In this document: positions 34,766 to 43,259 of the stretch, piece by piece
Position numbering within the stretch: the first letter of the stretch is position 1
Layout: every line of letters begins with the position of its first letter
DNA from: Leisingera aquaemixtae
GTDB lineage: Bacteria > Pseudomonadota > Alphaproteobacteria > Rhodobacterales > Rhodobacteraceae
DNA length: 64,000 nt
Assembly (NCBI RefSeq): GCF_001458395.1
Contig: NZ_CYSR01000026.1
Span: 29,287 to 93,286, forward strand
Reading direction: 5' to 3'
Program-made: the position numbers and the translations under genes
The notes under the pieces: model-generated
Database searches by the model: none
Told to the model about the DNA's origin: nothing
What the model saw: the letters and a program-made list of their open reading frames with translations, nothing else

Positions 34766-35439
34766 AACTGTCCAAGGAATTGCGTGCGTTCGAGGAACGG
34801 ATCGGGCATAAATTTGCCCGCCCCGACCTGCTGCAGCGCGCCGTGACCCACGCGTCCGTGTCGTCGTCCAACCGCAAGGACAACCAGCGGCTTGAGTTCC
34901 TGGGCGACCGGGTTCTGGGGCTGGTGATGGCGACCGCGCTCCTGGAGCATGACAAGACCGCCACCGAAGGCCAGCTGGCGCCGCGCTTTAACGCGCTGGT
35001 GCGCAAGGAAGCCTGCGCCGATGTCGCCAAGGAGATCGACCTTGGCGCGGTGCTCAAGCTTGGCCGCTCCGAAATGATGTCCGGCGGCCGCCGCAAACAG
35101 GCCTTGCTGGGCGACGCGATGGAGGCGGTGATTGCCGCCGTTTACAAGGACGCAGGCTTTGACGCGGCTGCGGAGATGATCCTGCGCCTGTGGAGCGGAC
35201 GCATTCACCTAGTCGAGACCGATGCGCGCGATGCCAAGACCTCGTTGCAGGAATGGGCGCAAGCGCGCGGGCAGAAGGTGCCGACTTACGTCGAGGTGTC
35301 GCGCAGCGGCCCGGACCACGCCCCGGTCTTCACCATCGCGGCGCGGCTGCAGGACGGCACCGAGGCACACGCCACCGCAGGCTCCAAGCGGCAGGCCGAA
35401 CAAGCTGCCGCCAAGGCGCTGCTGGAACAGCTCGGCTGA
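34762..35439 (+). CDS. rnc: Ribonuclease III
   Basis: A 225-residue double-strand-specific RNase. The signature [12 protein letters not shown] (about residues 44-55) and [12 protein letters not shown] carry the catalytic acids. A C-terminal dsRNA-binding domain spans about 152-222. It starts at GTG 34762, which overlaps the lepB stop (GTGA). In many alphaproteobacteria era follows directly; here a multicopper oxidase gene on the other strand stands between. Confidence 0.96.
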   Translation: MKLSKELRAFEERIGHKFARPDLLQRAVTHASVSSSNRKDNQRLEFLGDRVLGLVMATALLEHDKTATEGQLAPRFNALVRKEACADVAKEIDLGAVLKLGRSEMMSGGRRKQALLGDAMEAVIAAVYKDAGFDAAAEMILRLWSGRIHLVETDARDAKTSLQEWAQARGQKVPTYVEVSRSGPDHAPVFTIAARLQDGTEAHATAGSKRQAEQAAAKALLEQLG

Positions 35440-35443
35440 CCGC

Positions 35444-36826
35444 TCAGGTCACCCGGATATAGCCCGCTAGCCCGGTCTTCTGATGCTCGATCACATGGCA
35501 GTGGAACGCCCAGTCGCCGGGGTTGTCGGCGACCAGCGCAATCTCGGTCACCTCGTCCTTCAGCAGCAGCAGGGTGTCCGTCACCAGCGCCGGCAGCTTT
35601 CGCAGGTTTGAGCGGATCGGCACAAACGCCAGCCCGTGCAGGTGGATCGGATGCAGGTTGGGCGATTCATTGCGCAGCCGCAGCACATAGCTCTTGCCGC
35701 GCTCCAGCGTGGCCAACGGCCCGGAGCCCTTGGCGGCATCGCCGGCCCAGGGGGTGCGGTTGATCGACCAGAAACTGTAACCCATCGAGCCGCAATAACC
35801 GTCGTTCGGCGCCCCGCCCTCCGGTGTCCAGCCAAACACGAAATCATGCACTTCTGCCTTCGTAAGATCCGGCCGGGCAATCGGGTTGGCAGGCAGCGGC
35901 TTCAACTCCCGCAAATCCCGCGCCAGATTCGCGCCCATTGAAATCAGCCGCGCCATGGTGCGGGTTGGCTGGCCCGGCAGCTCAGCCAGCAGATCCGCCG
36001 TCTGCCCTTCACCCGCAGGCATGTGCACCGCGAAGTCCACCCGCTGCCCGGGGCCAACCAGCAGTGGCTCCTTTGCTGAGGGCAGGGGCATATCAAACTC
36101 AATCGGATGCCCGTCCCAGGCAATGATACCCGCTTGATCCGTGCTCAGATGCAGCTTGTAAATCCGCGTGGTGTCCGTGTTCACCACCCGGAGCCGCACC
36201 AGCCCGCCCGCCGGGTGATCATAGACCGGCGCCTGCAGCCAGTTCGCCGTCAGCACATTGCCGTGCGTCCCGCCGCGGGCCGCCCCGCGCGCCGTGTAAT
36301 AGGGCAGGAACGCGCCCTGATCATCCAGCCGGAAATCCCGCAGGTTGATGGCCTGATCACCGTCAAAACCGGGGTCCTCCGCCTCCCGGATCACCATCAC
36401 CCCGGTCAGCCCGTGCGCCATCTGCGCCATGGTCATGCAGTGCGGGTGATACCAATAGGTGCCGGCATCCGGCGGGGTGAACGCGTAATCGAACACCTCG
36501 CCCCCTGCGATCGGCATCTGGGTCAGGTAGGGCACCCCGTCCATCGCATTGGCAATCCGCAGCCCGTGCCAGTGCATCGCGGTGTAATCTTCGGTGCCAT
36601 TCTGCACCCGCAGCCGCATGGGTTTGCCTTGCGTCCCGTACAGCACCGGCGGCGGAGCGTCCGGTGACAGGCTCACCAGACCCTCGGTCGGCGTCTCACG
36701 GAAAGCGAAACTGGCAGGCTGGATGATAAGCCGCTGCGCCTCACCGGCAGCCGTCAGCCCCCAGCCGCCCGAGCCAAGCACCCCTGCAGTTGCAGCTGTT
36801 CCCAGCAGAAAGTCACGGCGATTCAT
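35444..36826 (-). CDS. Tat-exported multicopper oxidase
   Basis: A 460-residue protein with a twin-arginine signal (MNRRDFLLGTAATAGVLGSG) and three cupredoxin domains. All four copper motifs are present: HWHGLRI, YWYHPHC, HPIHLHG and HCHVIEHQKTGL. The last puts Leu at the axial position of type-1 copper, as in high-potential laccase-like enzymes. It would oxidise phenols or metals such as Cu(I) or Mn(II) in the periplasm. No Met-rich CueO-type insert is seen. The leftward gene interrupts the lepB-rnc/era-recO row. Upstream open codons to 37012 are not part of the protein. Confidence 0.93.
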   Translation of the reverse strand: MNRRDFLLGTAATAGVLGSGGWGLTAAGEAQRLIIQPASFAFRETPTEGLVSLSPDAPPPVLYGTQGKPMRLRVQNGTEDYTAMHWHGLRIANAMDGVPYLTQMPIAGGEVFDYAFTPPDAGTYWYHPHCMTMAQMAHGLTGVMVIREAEDPGFDGDQAINLRDFRLDDQGAFLPYYTARGAARGGTHGNVLTANWLQAPVYDHPAGGLVRLRVVNTDTTRIYKLHLSTDQAGIIAWDGHPIEFDMPLPSAKEPLLVGPGQRVDFAVHMPAGEGQTADLLAELPGQPTRTMARLISMGANLARDLRELKPLPANPIARPDLTKAEVHDFVFGWTPEGGAPNDGYCGSMGYSFWSINRTPWAGDAAKGSGPLATLERGKSYVLRLRNESPNLHPIHLHGLAFVPIRSNLRKLPALVTDTLLLLKDEVTEIALVADNPGDWAFHCHVIEHQKTGLAGYIRVT

Positions 36827-37027
36827 CAGGCAAGCCCTTTTATGTGCACTCAAAGAAAGGCCTGGCTCGCGGTGTGGCTTGGCGCTGCGGGTCTCCCACG
36901 GGATCTGCCACAGGTCTTTGACACAGGGCAAGCCTGTGCGACGCTGTCCCAAGCCCCGTGAAAACGCCTCTGGCCCCTGTGGGTAAAATCCTGTAGGGGA
37001 TCGGCTCTGCAAACAGGACCAGTACAG

Positions 37028-37933
37028 ATGACCACACGCGCCGGATTCGTTGCCCTGATCGGAGAGCCCAACGCGGGCAAGTCGACCCTTCTGAACCGCA
37101 TGGTCGGGGCCAAGGTCTCAATCGTGACCCATAAGGTGCAGACCACCCGCGCCCGCATCCGCGGCGTGGCGATGGAGGGTGATGCGCAGCTGGTGTTCGT
37201 CGATACCCCCGGCCTGTTCAAGCCGCGCCGCCGCCTGGACCGGGCGATGGTGGCCGCCGCCTGGGGCGGCGCTGCGGACGCTGACGTTGTCGTGCTGATG
37301 GTCGAGGCCCACCGCGGCATCACCGAAGGGGTTGAGACCATCCTCGAAGGCCTCGCGGAGATCGGCGAAGGCCGCACCGTGGCGCTGGCGATCAACAAGA
37401 TCGACAAGGTGCCCGCGGAAAAACTTCTGGGCTTGGCCCAAAACCTGAACAGCCGCTACGCATTCGCCGAAACCTTCATGATCTCGGCAGAGCGCGGCCA
37501 TGGCGTCGATGACCTGCGCAAATGGCTGGCGGGGAAGCTGCCGGAAAGCCCCTGGCTCTACCCCGAAGACCAGATCGCCGACCTGCCGATGCGGATGATC
37601 GCGGCGGAAATGACCCGCGAGAAGCTGACCCTGCGCCTGCACCAGGAGCTGCCCTACCAGCTGACCGTCGAGACCGAGAAATGGGAAGAGCGCAAGGACG
37701 GCTCCGCCCGCGTCGACCAGATCATCTATGTGGTCCGCGACGGCCACAAGGGGATCGTTCTGGGCAAACGCGGCGAGACGATCAAATCCGTCTCCCAGGC
37801 CGCCCGCGCCGAGCTGGAGGAATTCCTGGGCCGCAAGGTGCATCTGTTCCTGCAGGTGAAGGTGCGCCCGAACTGGCTGGAAGAGGCGGAGCGCTACTCT
37901 GAAATGGGCCTCGACTTCAAGGACGGCAATTGA
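37028..37933 (+). CDS. era: GTPase Era
   Basis: A 301-residue GTPase needed for 16S rRNA maturation and 30S assembly. G1 is GEPNAGKST, G3 DTPGLF, G4 NKIDK. The C-terminal KH domain contains RDGHKGIVLGKRGETIKSVSQ. The length and all motifs are standard. It begins 201 bases from the divergent multicopper oxidase gene. A hairpin-bearing repeat element follows the stop. Confidence 0.97.
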   Translation: MTTRAGFVALIGEPNAGKSTLLNRMVGAKVSIVTHKVQTTRARIRGVAMEGDAQLVFVDTPGLFKPRRRLDRAMVAAAWGGAADADVVVLMVEAHRGITEGVETILEGLAEIGEGRTVALAINKIDKVPAEKLLGLAQNLNSRYAFAETFMISAERGHGVDDLRKWLAGKLPESPWLYPEDQIADLPMRMIAAEMTREKLTLRLHQELPYQLTVETEKWEERKDGSARVDQIIYVVRDGHKGIVLGKRGETIKSVSQAARAELEEFLGRKVHLFLQVKVRPNWLEEAERYSEMGLDFKDGN

Positions 37934-37952
37934 CGCCGCCCGTGCTTTTCAT

Positions 37953-38023
37953 CTTTCCAAAAGTACTCCCGCCGGAGGCTCCCGCCCTCGCCCTCGCCTT
38001 TGGCGCGGGCGCAGGCGAGGGCG
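37953..38023 (+). repeat. Extragenic hairpin element that includes the DUF1491 ribosome site
   Basis: A pyrimidine-rich lead (CTTTCCAAAAGTACTCCCGC, from 37953) and GGAGG are followed by 11-bp inverted arms CGCCCTCGCCT (37989-37999) and AGGCGAGGGCG (38013-38023) with a 13-nt loop. The right arm holds GAGGG, the only ribosome-binding-like sequence before the ATG at 38028. The CTCCCGCC core recurs in the elements at 39604 and 53805. Confidence 0.55.
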
Positions 38024-38027
38024 CGGC

Positions 38028-38357
38028 ATGACCCGCCTCACCGCCCGCTTCTGGGTGGATGCCTACCTGGCCCGGCTGCGGTTTCAGGACATCCCGGCCT
38101 TCATCACCGCGCATGGCGACGACACCGCAGGCGCGGTGCTGGTCAAGCTCAACACGCTCGACGGCCAGGCCCGCGCCTTTCACCGCACCTACGACCTGAT
38201 GAGCGGCAACCGCAAATGGGATGAGCTGTCCGCCGGCGCCGAGACGGAGGTCGATGCCTCCATCCGCCGCCAGCGCGAGTTCGACCCCGACCTCTGGGTG
38301 GTCGAGGTCGAGGACCGGCAGGGCCGCCACCTGCTGGACGAACCCGGCCTCGAATGA
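38028..38357 (+). CDS. DUF1491 family protein
   Basis: A 109-residue cytoplasmic protein beginning TRLTARFWVDAYLARLR, with GDDTAGAVLVKLNTLDGQAR and FDPDLWVVEVEDRQGRHLLDEPGL. These blocks define DUF1491, found almost only in alphaproteobacteria next to recO or era. The function is unknown. Its likely ribosome site lies inside a strong hairpin (see the element before it), which could make its translation conditional. Confidence 0.88.
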   Translation: MTRLTARFWVDAYLARLRFQDIPAFITAHGDDTAGAVLVKLNTLDGQARAFHRTYDLMSGNRKWDELSAGAETEVDASIRRQREFDPDLWVVEVEDRQGRHLLDEPGLE

Positions 38358-38426
38358 TCCTGCCGCTTGCAGCCCATCCGGCAATGCGCTCAGGTAAGGC
38401 AGGCCGCAGGACAGGGAGGCAGGGCG

Positions 38427-39152
38427 TTGGAGTGGCGTGATCACGGCATATTGCTTTCGGTGCGCCGCCACGGCGAAAGCTCAGCCATCATCGACGTCTT
38501 TACCGAAGGCCACGGCCGCCATGCAGGCGTCGTGCGCGGCGGCGCCGGCCGCCGGATGGCCCCTATCCTGCAGCCCGGCGCGCAGCTGGACGTGACTTGG
38601 CGGGCGCGGCTTGAAGATCACCTGGGCAGCTACCATGCCGAACCCCTGCGCAGCCGGGCTGCCGCCGCGCTCTCCGGGCGGCTGGCGCTGGCCGGGCTCA
38701 ACACCGTGACGGCGCTCTTGTCCTTTTGCCTGCCGGAGCGGGAACCGCATCCGGACCTCTATTCCCGCAGCGAACAGCTGCTCGACCTTCTAGGGAACGA
38801 AGACCTCTGGCCGCTGGCCTATTTGCGCTGGGAGCTGGCGCTGCTGGAGGAGATGGGCTTTGGCTTGGACCTGTCGGCCTGCGCCGTGACCGGCAGCCGC
38901 TTCGGTCTGGCTTACGTGTCGCCGAAAACCGGCCGGGCTGTTTCACGTGAAGGCGCAGGCGACTGGGCGGACCGGCTGCTGCCGCTGCCGCCGGTGATGC
39001 TGGGCCAGGGCAACGCTGACGATGCCGAAATCTTGCAAGCCCTGCGAACCACTGGCTACTTCCTGGAGGCGCACCTGGCGCCGTCGCTTGGCAACCATCC
39101 GCTGCCTGAGGCGCGCGGGCGGCTCATGGATCAGCTCAGCCGCCGTCTTTGA
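38427..39152 (+). CDS. recO: DNA repair protein RecO
   Basis: A 241-residue recombination mediator that helps RecR load RecA on gapped DNA. The N-terminal OB fold starts [20 protein letters not shown] and includes VDVTWR-like strands; a helical domain follows. It starts at TTG 38427 behind GGGAGG. Upstream codons are not conserved. The C-terminus overlaps the convergent META-like lipoprotein gene by 17 bases. The era-DUF1491-recO order is typical of alphaproteobacteria. Confidence 0.92.
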   Translation: MEWRDHGILLSVRRHGESSAIIDVFTEGHGRHAGVVRGGAGRRMAPILQPGAQLDVTWRARLEDHLGSYHAEPLRSRAAAALSGRLALAGLNTVTALLSFCLPEREPHPDLYSRSEQLLDLLGNEDLWPLAYLRWELALLEEMGFGLDLSACAVTGSRFGLAYVSPKTGRAVSREGAGDWADRLLPLPPVMLGQGNADDAEILQALRTTGYFLEAHLAPSLGNHPLPEARGRLMDQLSRRL

Positions 39153-39528
39153 ACAGCATCTCGCGGCCCGCCTCGTTGCTGAGGATCAGCACATCGCCCG
39201 ACACCTCCGCCAGCGTCATCTCCTGCAGGGTATGGAGGAACGCGGCCTCAGCCTCCAGTTCCGGGCAGGCAGCGCGCGTCACCGCCAGCGGCCCGGTTTC
39301 AAACCACGGATAGGGGGCATTCTGGCTGCCTTGGAGACTGTTGCAAGGCCCGCGGCCGGCGATCCTGCCCGGTTCCGGAAACGTCAGGTGCGCGGAGGCT
39401 GGAAAGGCTGCACCATCGATGCTCTGGAGCTGCCACATCTTGCCTGCGGCGCCATAGGCCGACAGGCTCTCATCCCCAGCGCAGGCGTTTGCAAGCAGCA
39501 GGGAGCCGATCAGAGCAGCGCGCAGCAT
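39136..39528 (-). CDS. META-domain-like small lipoprotein
   Basis: A 130-residue protein with a lipoprotein-type signal ([17 protein letters not shown], candidate acylated Cys about residue 17). [27 protein letters not shown] and AFLHTLQEM resemble the META/HslJ domain. HslJ-like proteins are small periplasmic or outer-membrane proteins linked to stress or antibiotic resistance. ATG 39528 is preferred to an in-frame ATG seven codons earlier, because the signal then has a normal n-region. It overlaps the end of recO by 17 bases. Confidence 0.72.
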   Translation of the reverse strand: MLRAALIGSLLLANACAGDESLSAYGAAGKMWQLQSIDGAAFPASAHLTFPEPGRIAGRGPCNSLQGSQNAPYPWFETGPLAVTRAACPELEAEAAFLHTLQEMTLAEVSGDVLILSNEAGREMLFKDGG

Positions 39529-39603
39529 CAAGACCTCCAGCAATAGCATCTCAAATCAATTTGGGACGCGGCAGCGCCCCGCACAAGCAAAGCCTGCAGC
39601 AAG

Positions 39604-39780
39604 TGCTCCCGCCCGCCGCCGCGGCATTGGAAATGCCTTGCGCCCGTTGGGCCCGGCGCCGCGCAGGGCGCGGCGCCTGCCGTGTCATTCCGGCGAGGCA
39701 CTGCCGCGCCGTGCGCAGCACGGCGCCCGGCTCAACGCCTCAGGCGCATTCCAGGAATGCGCCGCAAGGGGGCGGGAGCA
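39604..39780. repeat. Nested multi-hairpin extragenic element
   Basis: Outer 11-bp arms TGCTCCCGCCC (39604-39614) and GGGCGGGAGCA (39770-39780) enclose four perfect hairpins, each with a three-base loop: 39623-39637 (6 bp, GGA), 39655-39677 (10 bp, AGG), 39706-39726 (9 bp, GCA) and 39743-39763 (9 bp, CAG). A 4-bp mini-hairpin lies at 39642-39652. There is no coding frame of note. It lies between two leftward lipoprotein genes. Confidence 0.75.
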
Positions 39781-39787
39781 GACCCAT

Positions 39788-40462
39788 TCAGTTTGTGCGG
39801 ATAATCTCGGCGACCTTGCGGCCGATCTCGCCGCTGGCCTTGATCGAGGGGTGGATCATGTCCGGCGCGTGGTAGGAGCGGTCGCCGTGGGGCACCATGT
39901 CCTTGTTTGACACAAAGAAGATACCTTCATCCTGTGCCGCCAGACGGGTGATGCGGGCTTCCAGTGCGTTGCCCTCGTCCCGGCAATGCTCGATCAGCGA
40001 CCCCACGCCGGGGCTGCGCAGATAGCCGACGTAGATCACCTTGGCACCGGTTGCGCGCAGCTCTGACAGCATCGCGGCGATGGCCCCGCCACGCCCGTCA
40101 GCCGTGATCAGCTTGTCCATCTTGCGGCCGCAGGCAACGCAGCCGAGCCACAAGTCATTGCCGCCGCCGTTCACGATCACCCAGTCCCATTTCCCGGGCG
40201 TGTACTGCTTGCGGATGTTCATCCCGGCGGCGCCGGAAAGGGGCAGTTTGTAAAGTATCCGCGCGGCAGAGACCGAGCGGTCCACCACCGGTTCCTGCAA
40301 CTCCCGCGCCACTGTGTCCGGAATCGATTTGCCCGCCAGGCTATGCCACGCCAGCAGGGAATCCCCCATCGCCAGGATGCGCGGGTGATCCGCCGGCACC
40401 GCATCACCGCAGGCGGACAGAAGAATCAGGAATGGCAGGAGGAGGCAGCGCAGCAGTGTCAT
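39788..40462 (-). CDS. SGNH/GDSL-family hydrolase lipoprotein
   Basis: A 224-residue protein with a lipoprotein signal (LLPFLILLSACGD, lipobox LSAC). An SGNH hydrolase domain follows: block I RILAMGDSLLAW (nucleophile Ser), the Gly/Asn blocks with VIVNGGGNDLWLG, and block V DMIHPS giving the Asp-His pair. It should hydrolyse an ester (lipid, acetyl or short acyl) in the periplasm or at the outer membrane. A cysteine pair CVACG sits in the middle. It is leftward and precedes the hairpin element at 39604-39780. Confidence 0.87.
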   Translation of the reverse strand: MTLLRCLLLPFLILLSACGDAVPADHPRILAMGDSLLAWHSLAGKSIPDTVARELQEPVVDRSVSAARILYKLPLSGAAGMNIRKQYTPGKWDWVIVNGGGNDLWLGCVACGRKMDKLITADGRGGAIAAMLSELRATGAKVIYVGYLRSPGVGSLIEHCRDEGNALEARITRLAAQDEGIFFVSNKDMVPHGDRSYHAPDMIHPSIKASGEIGRKVAEIIRTN

Positions 40463-40571
40463 ACCCCCTTGTTAAACAGGTTTCGCAAAGGAGCGAACAA
40501 CCTGTACTGGAAATAAAGTTATTTTGCGCTGCGGTTTCGGACCGGACGCATGCAGCGCGGGTCCGGGTGGT

Positions 40572-40597
40572 AAAAAAGCCCGGCGCGAACGCCGGGC
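40572..40597 (-). terminator. Rho-independent terminator of the acyl-CoA dehydrogenase gene
   Basis: Arms GCCCGGCG (40578-40585) and CGCCGGGC (40590-40597) form an 8-bp stem with a CGAA loop. Six A (40572-40577) read as a U-run on the leftward transcript. It lies about 40 bases beyond the stop of the gene at 40638. Confidence 0.85.
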
Positions 40598-40637
40598 AAG
40601 AAGGGGAATGCTCCCCTGCGGTGGTCACTGGCGGCGG

Positions 40638-42296
40638 TCAGCCCAGCAGGCGGCGGGCGATGACCTGCGCCTGGATTTCGGCAGCACCCTCAAAGATGTT
40701 GAGGATGCGGGCATCGCACAGCACGCGGGAGATCTTGTATTCCATCGCAAAGCCGTTGCCGCCGTGGATCTGCAAGCCATTGTCCGCGGCCGCCCAGGCG
40801 ACCCGCGCGCCCAGGAGCTTGGCCATGCCGGCCTCCAGGTCGCAGCGGTGGCCGTGGTCCTTTTCCCAGGCCGAGAAATAGGTGAGCTGGCGGGCGATCA
40901 TGATCTCCACCGCCATCATCGCCAGCTTGCCGGAGACGCGCGGGAAATTGATCAGCGCCTTGCCGAACTGCTTGCGCTCCTGCGCGTACTGCATGGCGAT
41001 ATCCAGCGCCGACTGCGCCACGCCGATGGCGCGGGCCGCGGTCTGGATGCGGGCCGATTCAAAGGTCTCCATCAGCTGCTTGAAGCCCTTGTTCTCCTCG
41101 CCGCCCAGCAGGTTTTCCTGCTTCACGTGGAAATTGTCGAAGCCCAGCTCGTATTCCTTCATGCCGCGGTAGCCCAGCACCTCGATCTCGCCGCCGGTCA
41201 TGCCTTCGGTCGGGAACGGGTGCTCATCTGTGCCCGGGGTCTTCTCCGCCAGGAACATCGACAGCCCGCGGTGATCTGTGGTGTTCGGGTCGGTGCGCGC
41301 CAGCAGGGTCATCACGTGGGTGCGGGCGGCGTGGGTGATCCAGGTCTTGTTGCCGGTGATTTTGTAGTCGCCGTTCTCGTCCTTGACCGCACGGGTGCGT
41401 AAGTTGCCAAGGTCGGAGCCGGTGTTCGGCTCGGTGAAGACGGCGGTGGGCAGGATTTCAGCGCTGGCGAGCTTCGGCAGCCAGTTGGCTTTCTGCTCCT
41501 CGGTGCCGCCGCAGAGGATCAGTTCTGCCGCGATTTCAGAGCGGGTGCCTAGCGAGCCGACACCGATATAGCCGCGCGACAGCTCCTCGGAGACCACCAC
41601 CATCGAGGCCTTCGAGAGGCCGAAGCCGCCGTATTCTTCCGGAATGGTCAGGCCAAAGACGCCCATCTCCGCCAGCTCCTCGATCACCTCCATCGGGATC
41701 AGCTCATCCTTCAGGTGCCAGTCATGGGCATTTGGCTCGACCTTCTCCACCGCATAGCGGCGGAACTGGTCGCGGATCATCTCCAGCTCTTCTTCCAGGC
41801 CGGAGTTGCCGAACATGGTGGAACCGGCCTGCACCTCCATCAGCTCCACCAGCCGGGTCCGTGCGGCCTGGCTGTTGCCATGCGCGCAAAGCGTCTCCAC
41901 CGCGGGCACCTTCAGCGTGTTCAGCGCGTCAGCGCCCAGGCCCAGATCCTGCAGGCGGATGATCTCGCCCTGGTTCATCTGGATGCCGCCGCTGACCTGC
42001 AGCAGGTATTCGCCAAAGCCGATCTGGTGGATCAGCTGCTCCATCTCGCCGAATTTGCCTTCGGCCTGCAGGTTTTCCGCCCATTTCTGCATCTGCCGCA
42101 GGCAGTAGACGTAAGTGGCAAGCCACGACAGCCCGTGTGCCGCCACCTGGTTTTCCTCGATCAGACGGCCGGATACCCGGCCCTCCTCGCTCACCATATC
42201 CTTGACCGAGGCGCGCGCGGCCTCAAACAGCTGGTTTAGCGGTTCCAGCGATGCGGCGGTCAGCGCCAGCAGGTCGGGAATGAGAGTCGGTTTCAT
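40638..42296 (-). CDS. mcd: Acyl-CoA dehydrogenase, probable (2S)-methylsuccinyl-CoA dehydrogenase
   Basis: A 552-residue flavoprotein. An N-terminal helical extension of about 160 residues precedes a complete acyl-CoA dehydrogenase: N domain from LEMIRDQFRRYAVEKV, FAD region AVFTEPNTGSDLG and TWITHAARTHVM, and C-terminal catalytic Glu region NIFEGAAEIQA. This extension and length are hallmarks of Mcd, which oxidises methylsuccinyl-CoA to mesaconyl-CoA in the ethylmalonyl-CoA pathway for acetate assimilation. Electrons go to ETF (etfBA lie at 55.8-57.5 kb). I start at ATG 42296, with AGGAC upstream. The in-frame ATG at 42323 is less well placed. Confidence 0.85.
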   Translation of the reverse strand: MKPTLIPDLLALTAASLEPLNQLFEAARASVKDMVSEEGRVSGRLIEENQVAAHGLSWLATYVYCLRQMQKWAENLQAEGKFGEMEQLIHQIGFGEYLLQVSGGIQMNQGEIIRLQDLGLGADALNTLKVPAVETLCAHGNSQAARTRLVELMEVQAGSTMFGNSGLEEELEMIRDQFRRYAVEKVEPNAHDWHLKDELIPMEVIEELAEMGVFGLTIPEEYGGFGLSKASMVVVSEELSRGYIGVGSLGTRSEIAAELILCGGTEEQKANWLPKLASAEILPTAVFTEPNTGSDLGNLRTRAVKDENGDYKITGNKTWITHAARTHVMTLLARTDPNTTDHRGLSMFLAEKTPGTDEHPFPTEGMTGGEIEVLGYRGMKEYELGFDNFHVKQENLLGGEENKGFKQLMETFESARIQTAARAIGVAQSALDIAMQYAQERKQFGKALINFPRVSGKLAMMAVEIMIARQLTYFSAWEKDHGHRCDLEAGMAKLLGARVAWAAADNGLQIHGGNGFAMEYKISRVLCDARILNIFEGAAEIQAQVIARRLLG

Positions 42297-42468
42297 ATGC
42301 AAGTCCTGTCCGTCGTGGGCCATGAATCAGATCCTTCTTCGGTCGCCCGGTGGTAAATCATTTTGCAGGTGCAGCGCAACAAAAATACTAACTGGCGTGT
42401 CATTTGGATCAAATATTGCGTGTCGATTTTGCCAGTGCAGCACGCTGCGGATGTGATAGAGCGGTGGC

Positions 42469-43236
42469 ATGACGGCACTGTTTTCTCTCCTTTCCCCGGC
42501 GGAGCTGTCGGCTGCATTTGGCATTGCGCTGCTGGCCGGCACCGTCAAAGGCCTGGTCGGTTTTGCCATGCCGATGATCTTTATCTCCGGCCTCAGTCTG
42601 TTTCTGGCGCCCGATTTGGCGCTTGCAGGGCTGATTTTGCCAACCTTGGTTGCAAACGGGATGCAGGCGCTGCGGCAAGGTCCGGCGGCCGCCCTGGCCT
42701 CGATCCGCCGGTTCCGGGTGTTCCTGCTGACTGGTCTTGTCTGCCTGCTGCTCAGTGCGCAGATGGTGCGGGTTCTGCCGCAGCAGGCGCTGCTTCTTGT
42801 GATTGGCCTGCCGGTGACGGTCTTTGCCTGCATTCAGCTGATGGGAAAGGTGCTCACCCTCTCCAATCCCAGCCGCCGCAGCGAGGCTGTAGTGGGGGGC
42901 GTTGCCGGGCTGATCGGCGGCGTCTCGGGCGTCTGGGGGCCGCCGACGGTGGCTTACCTGACGGCGCTGGGCACCGAGAAGACAGAACAGATCCGGGTGC
43001 AAGGGGTGATCTACGGCCTGGGTGCGGTGGCGCTTCTGGTTGCGCATACCGGCTCAGGTGTGATGCGGGCCGAAACGGCACCATTCTCGCTGGCGCTGAT
43101 CGTGCCGGCGGTGGCGGGGATGTGGATCGGCGGGCGGTTGCATGACCGGATCGACCAGGCGCTGTTCCGGCAGGCAACGCTGGTGGTTTTGCTGGTTGCG
43201 GGGCTGAACCTGCTGCGCCGCGGGCTGTTGATGTAG
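42469..43236 (+). CDS. TauE/SafE-family anion exporter
   Basis: A 255-residue membrane protein with about eight hydrophobic helices in two repeats. The repeat motifs FGIALLAGTVKGLVGFAMP and GGVAGLIGGVSGVWGPPTV identify the TauE/SafE/DUF81 family. Members export sulphite, sulphoacetate or other organosulphur anions. No sulphur-metabolism gene is adjacent, so the substrate stays open. It is divergent from the acyl-CoA dehydrogenase gene and 23 bases before the CDF gene. Confidence 0.88.
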   Translation: MTALFSLLSPAELSAAFGIALLAGTVKGLVGFAMPMIFISGLSLFLAPDLALAGLILPTLVANGMQALRQGPAAALASIRRFRVFLLTGLVCLLLSAQMVRVLPQQALLLVIGLPVTVFACIQLMGKVLTLSNPSRRSEAVVGGVAGLIGGVSGVWGPPTVAYLTALGTEKTEQIRVQGVIYGLGAVALLVAHTGSGVMRAETAPFSLALIVPAVAGMWIGGRLHDRIDQALFRQATLVVLLVAGLNLLRRGLLM

Positions 43237-43259
43237 GCAAGGCGCAGGCGGGAGGGATC

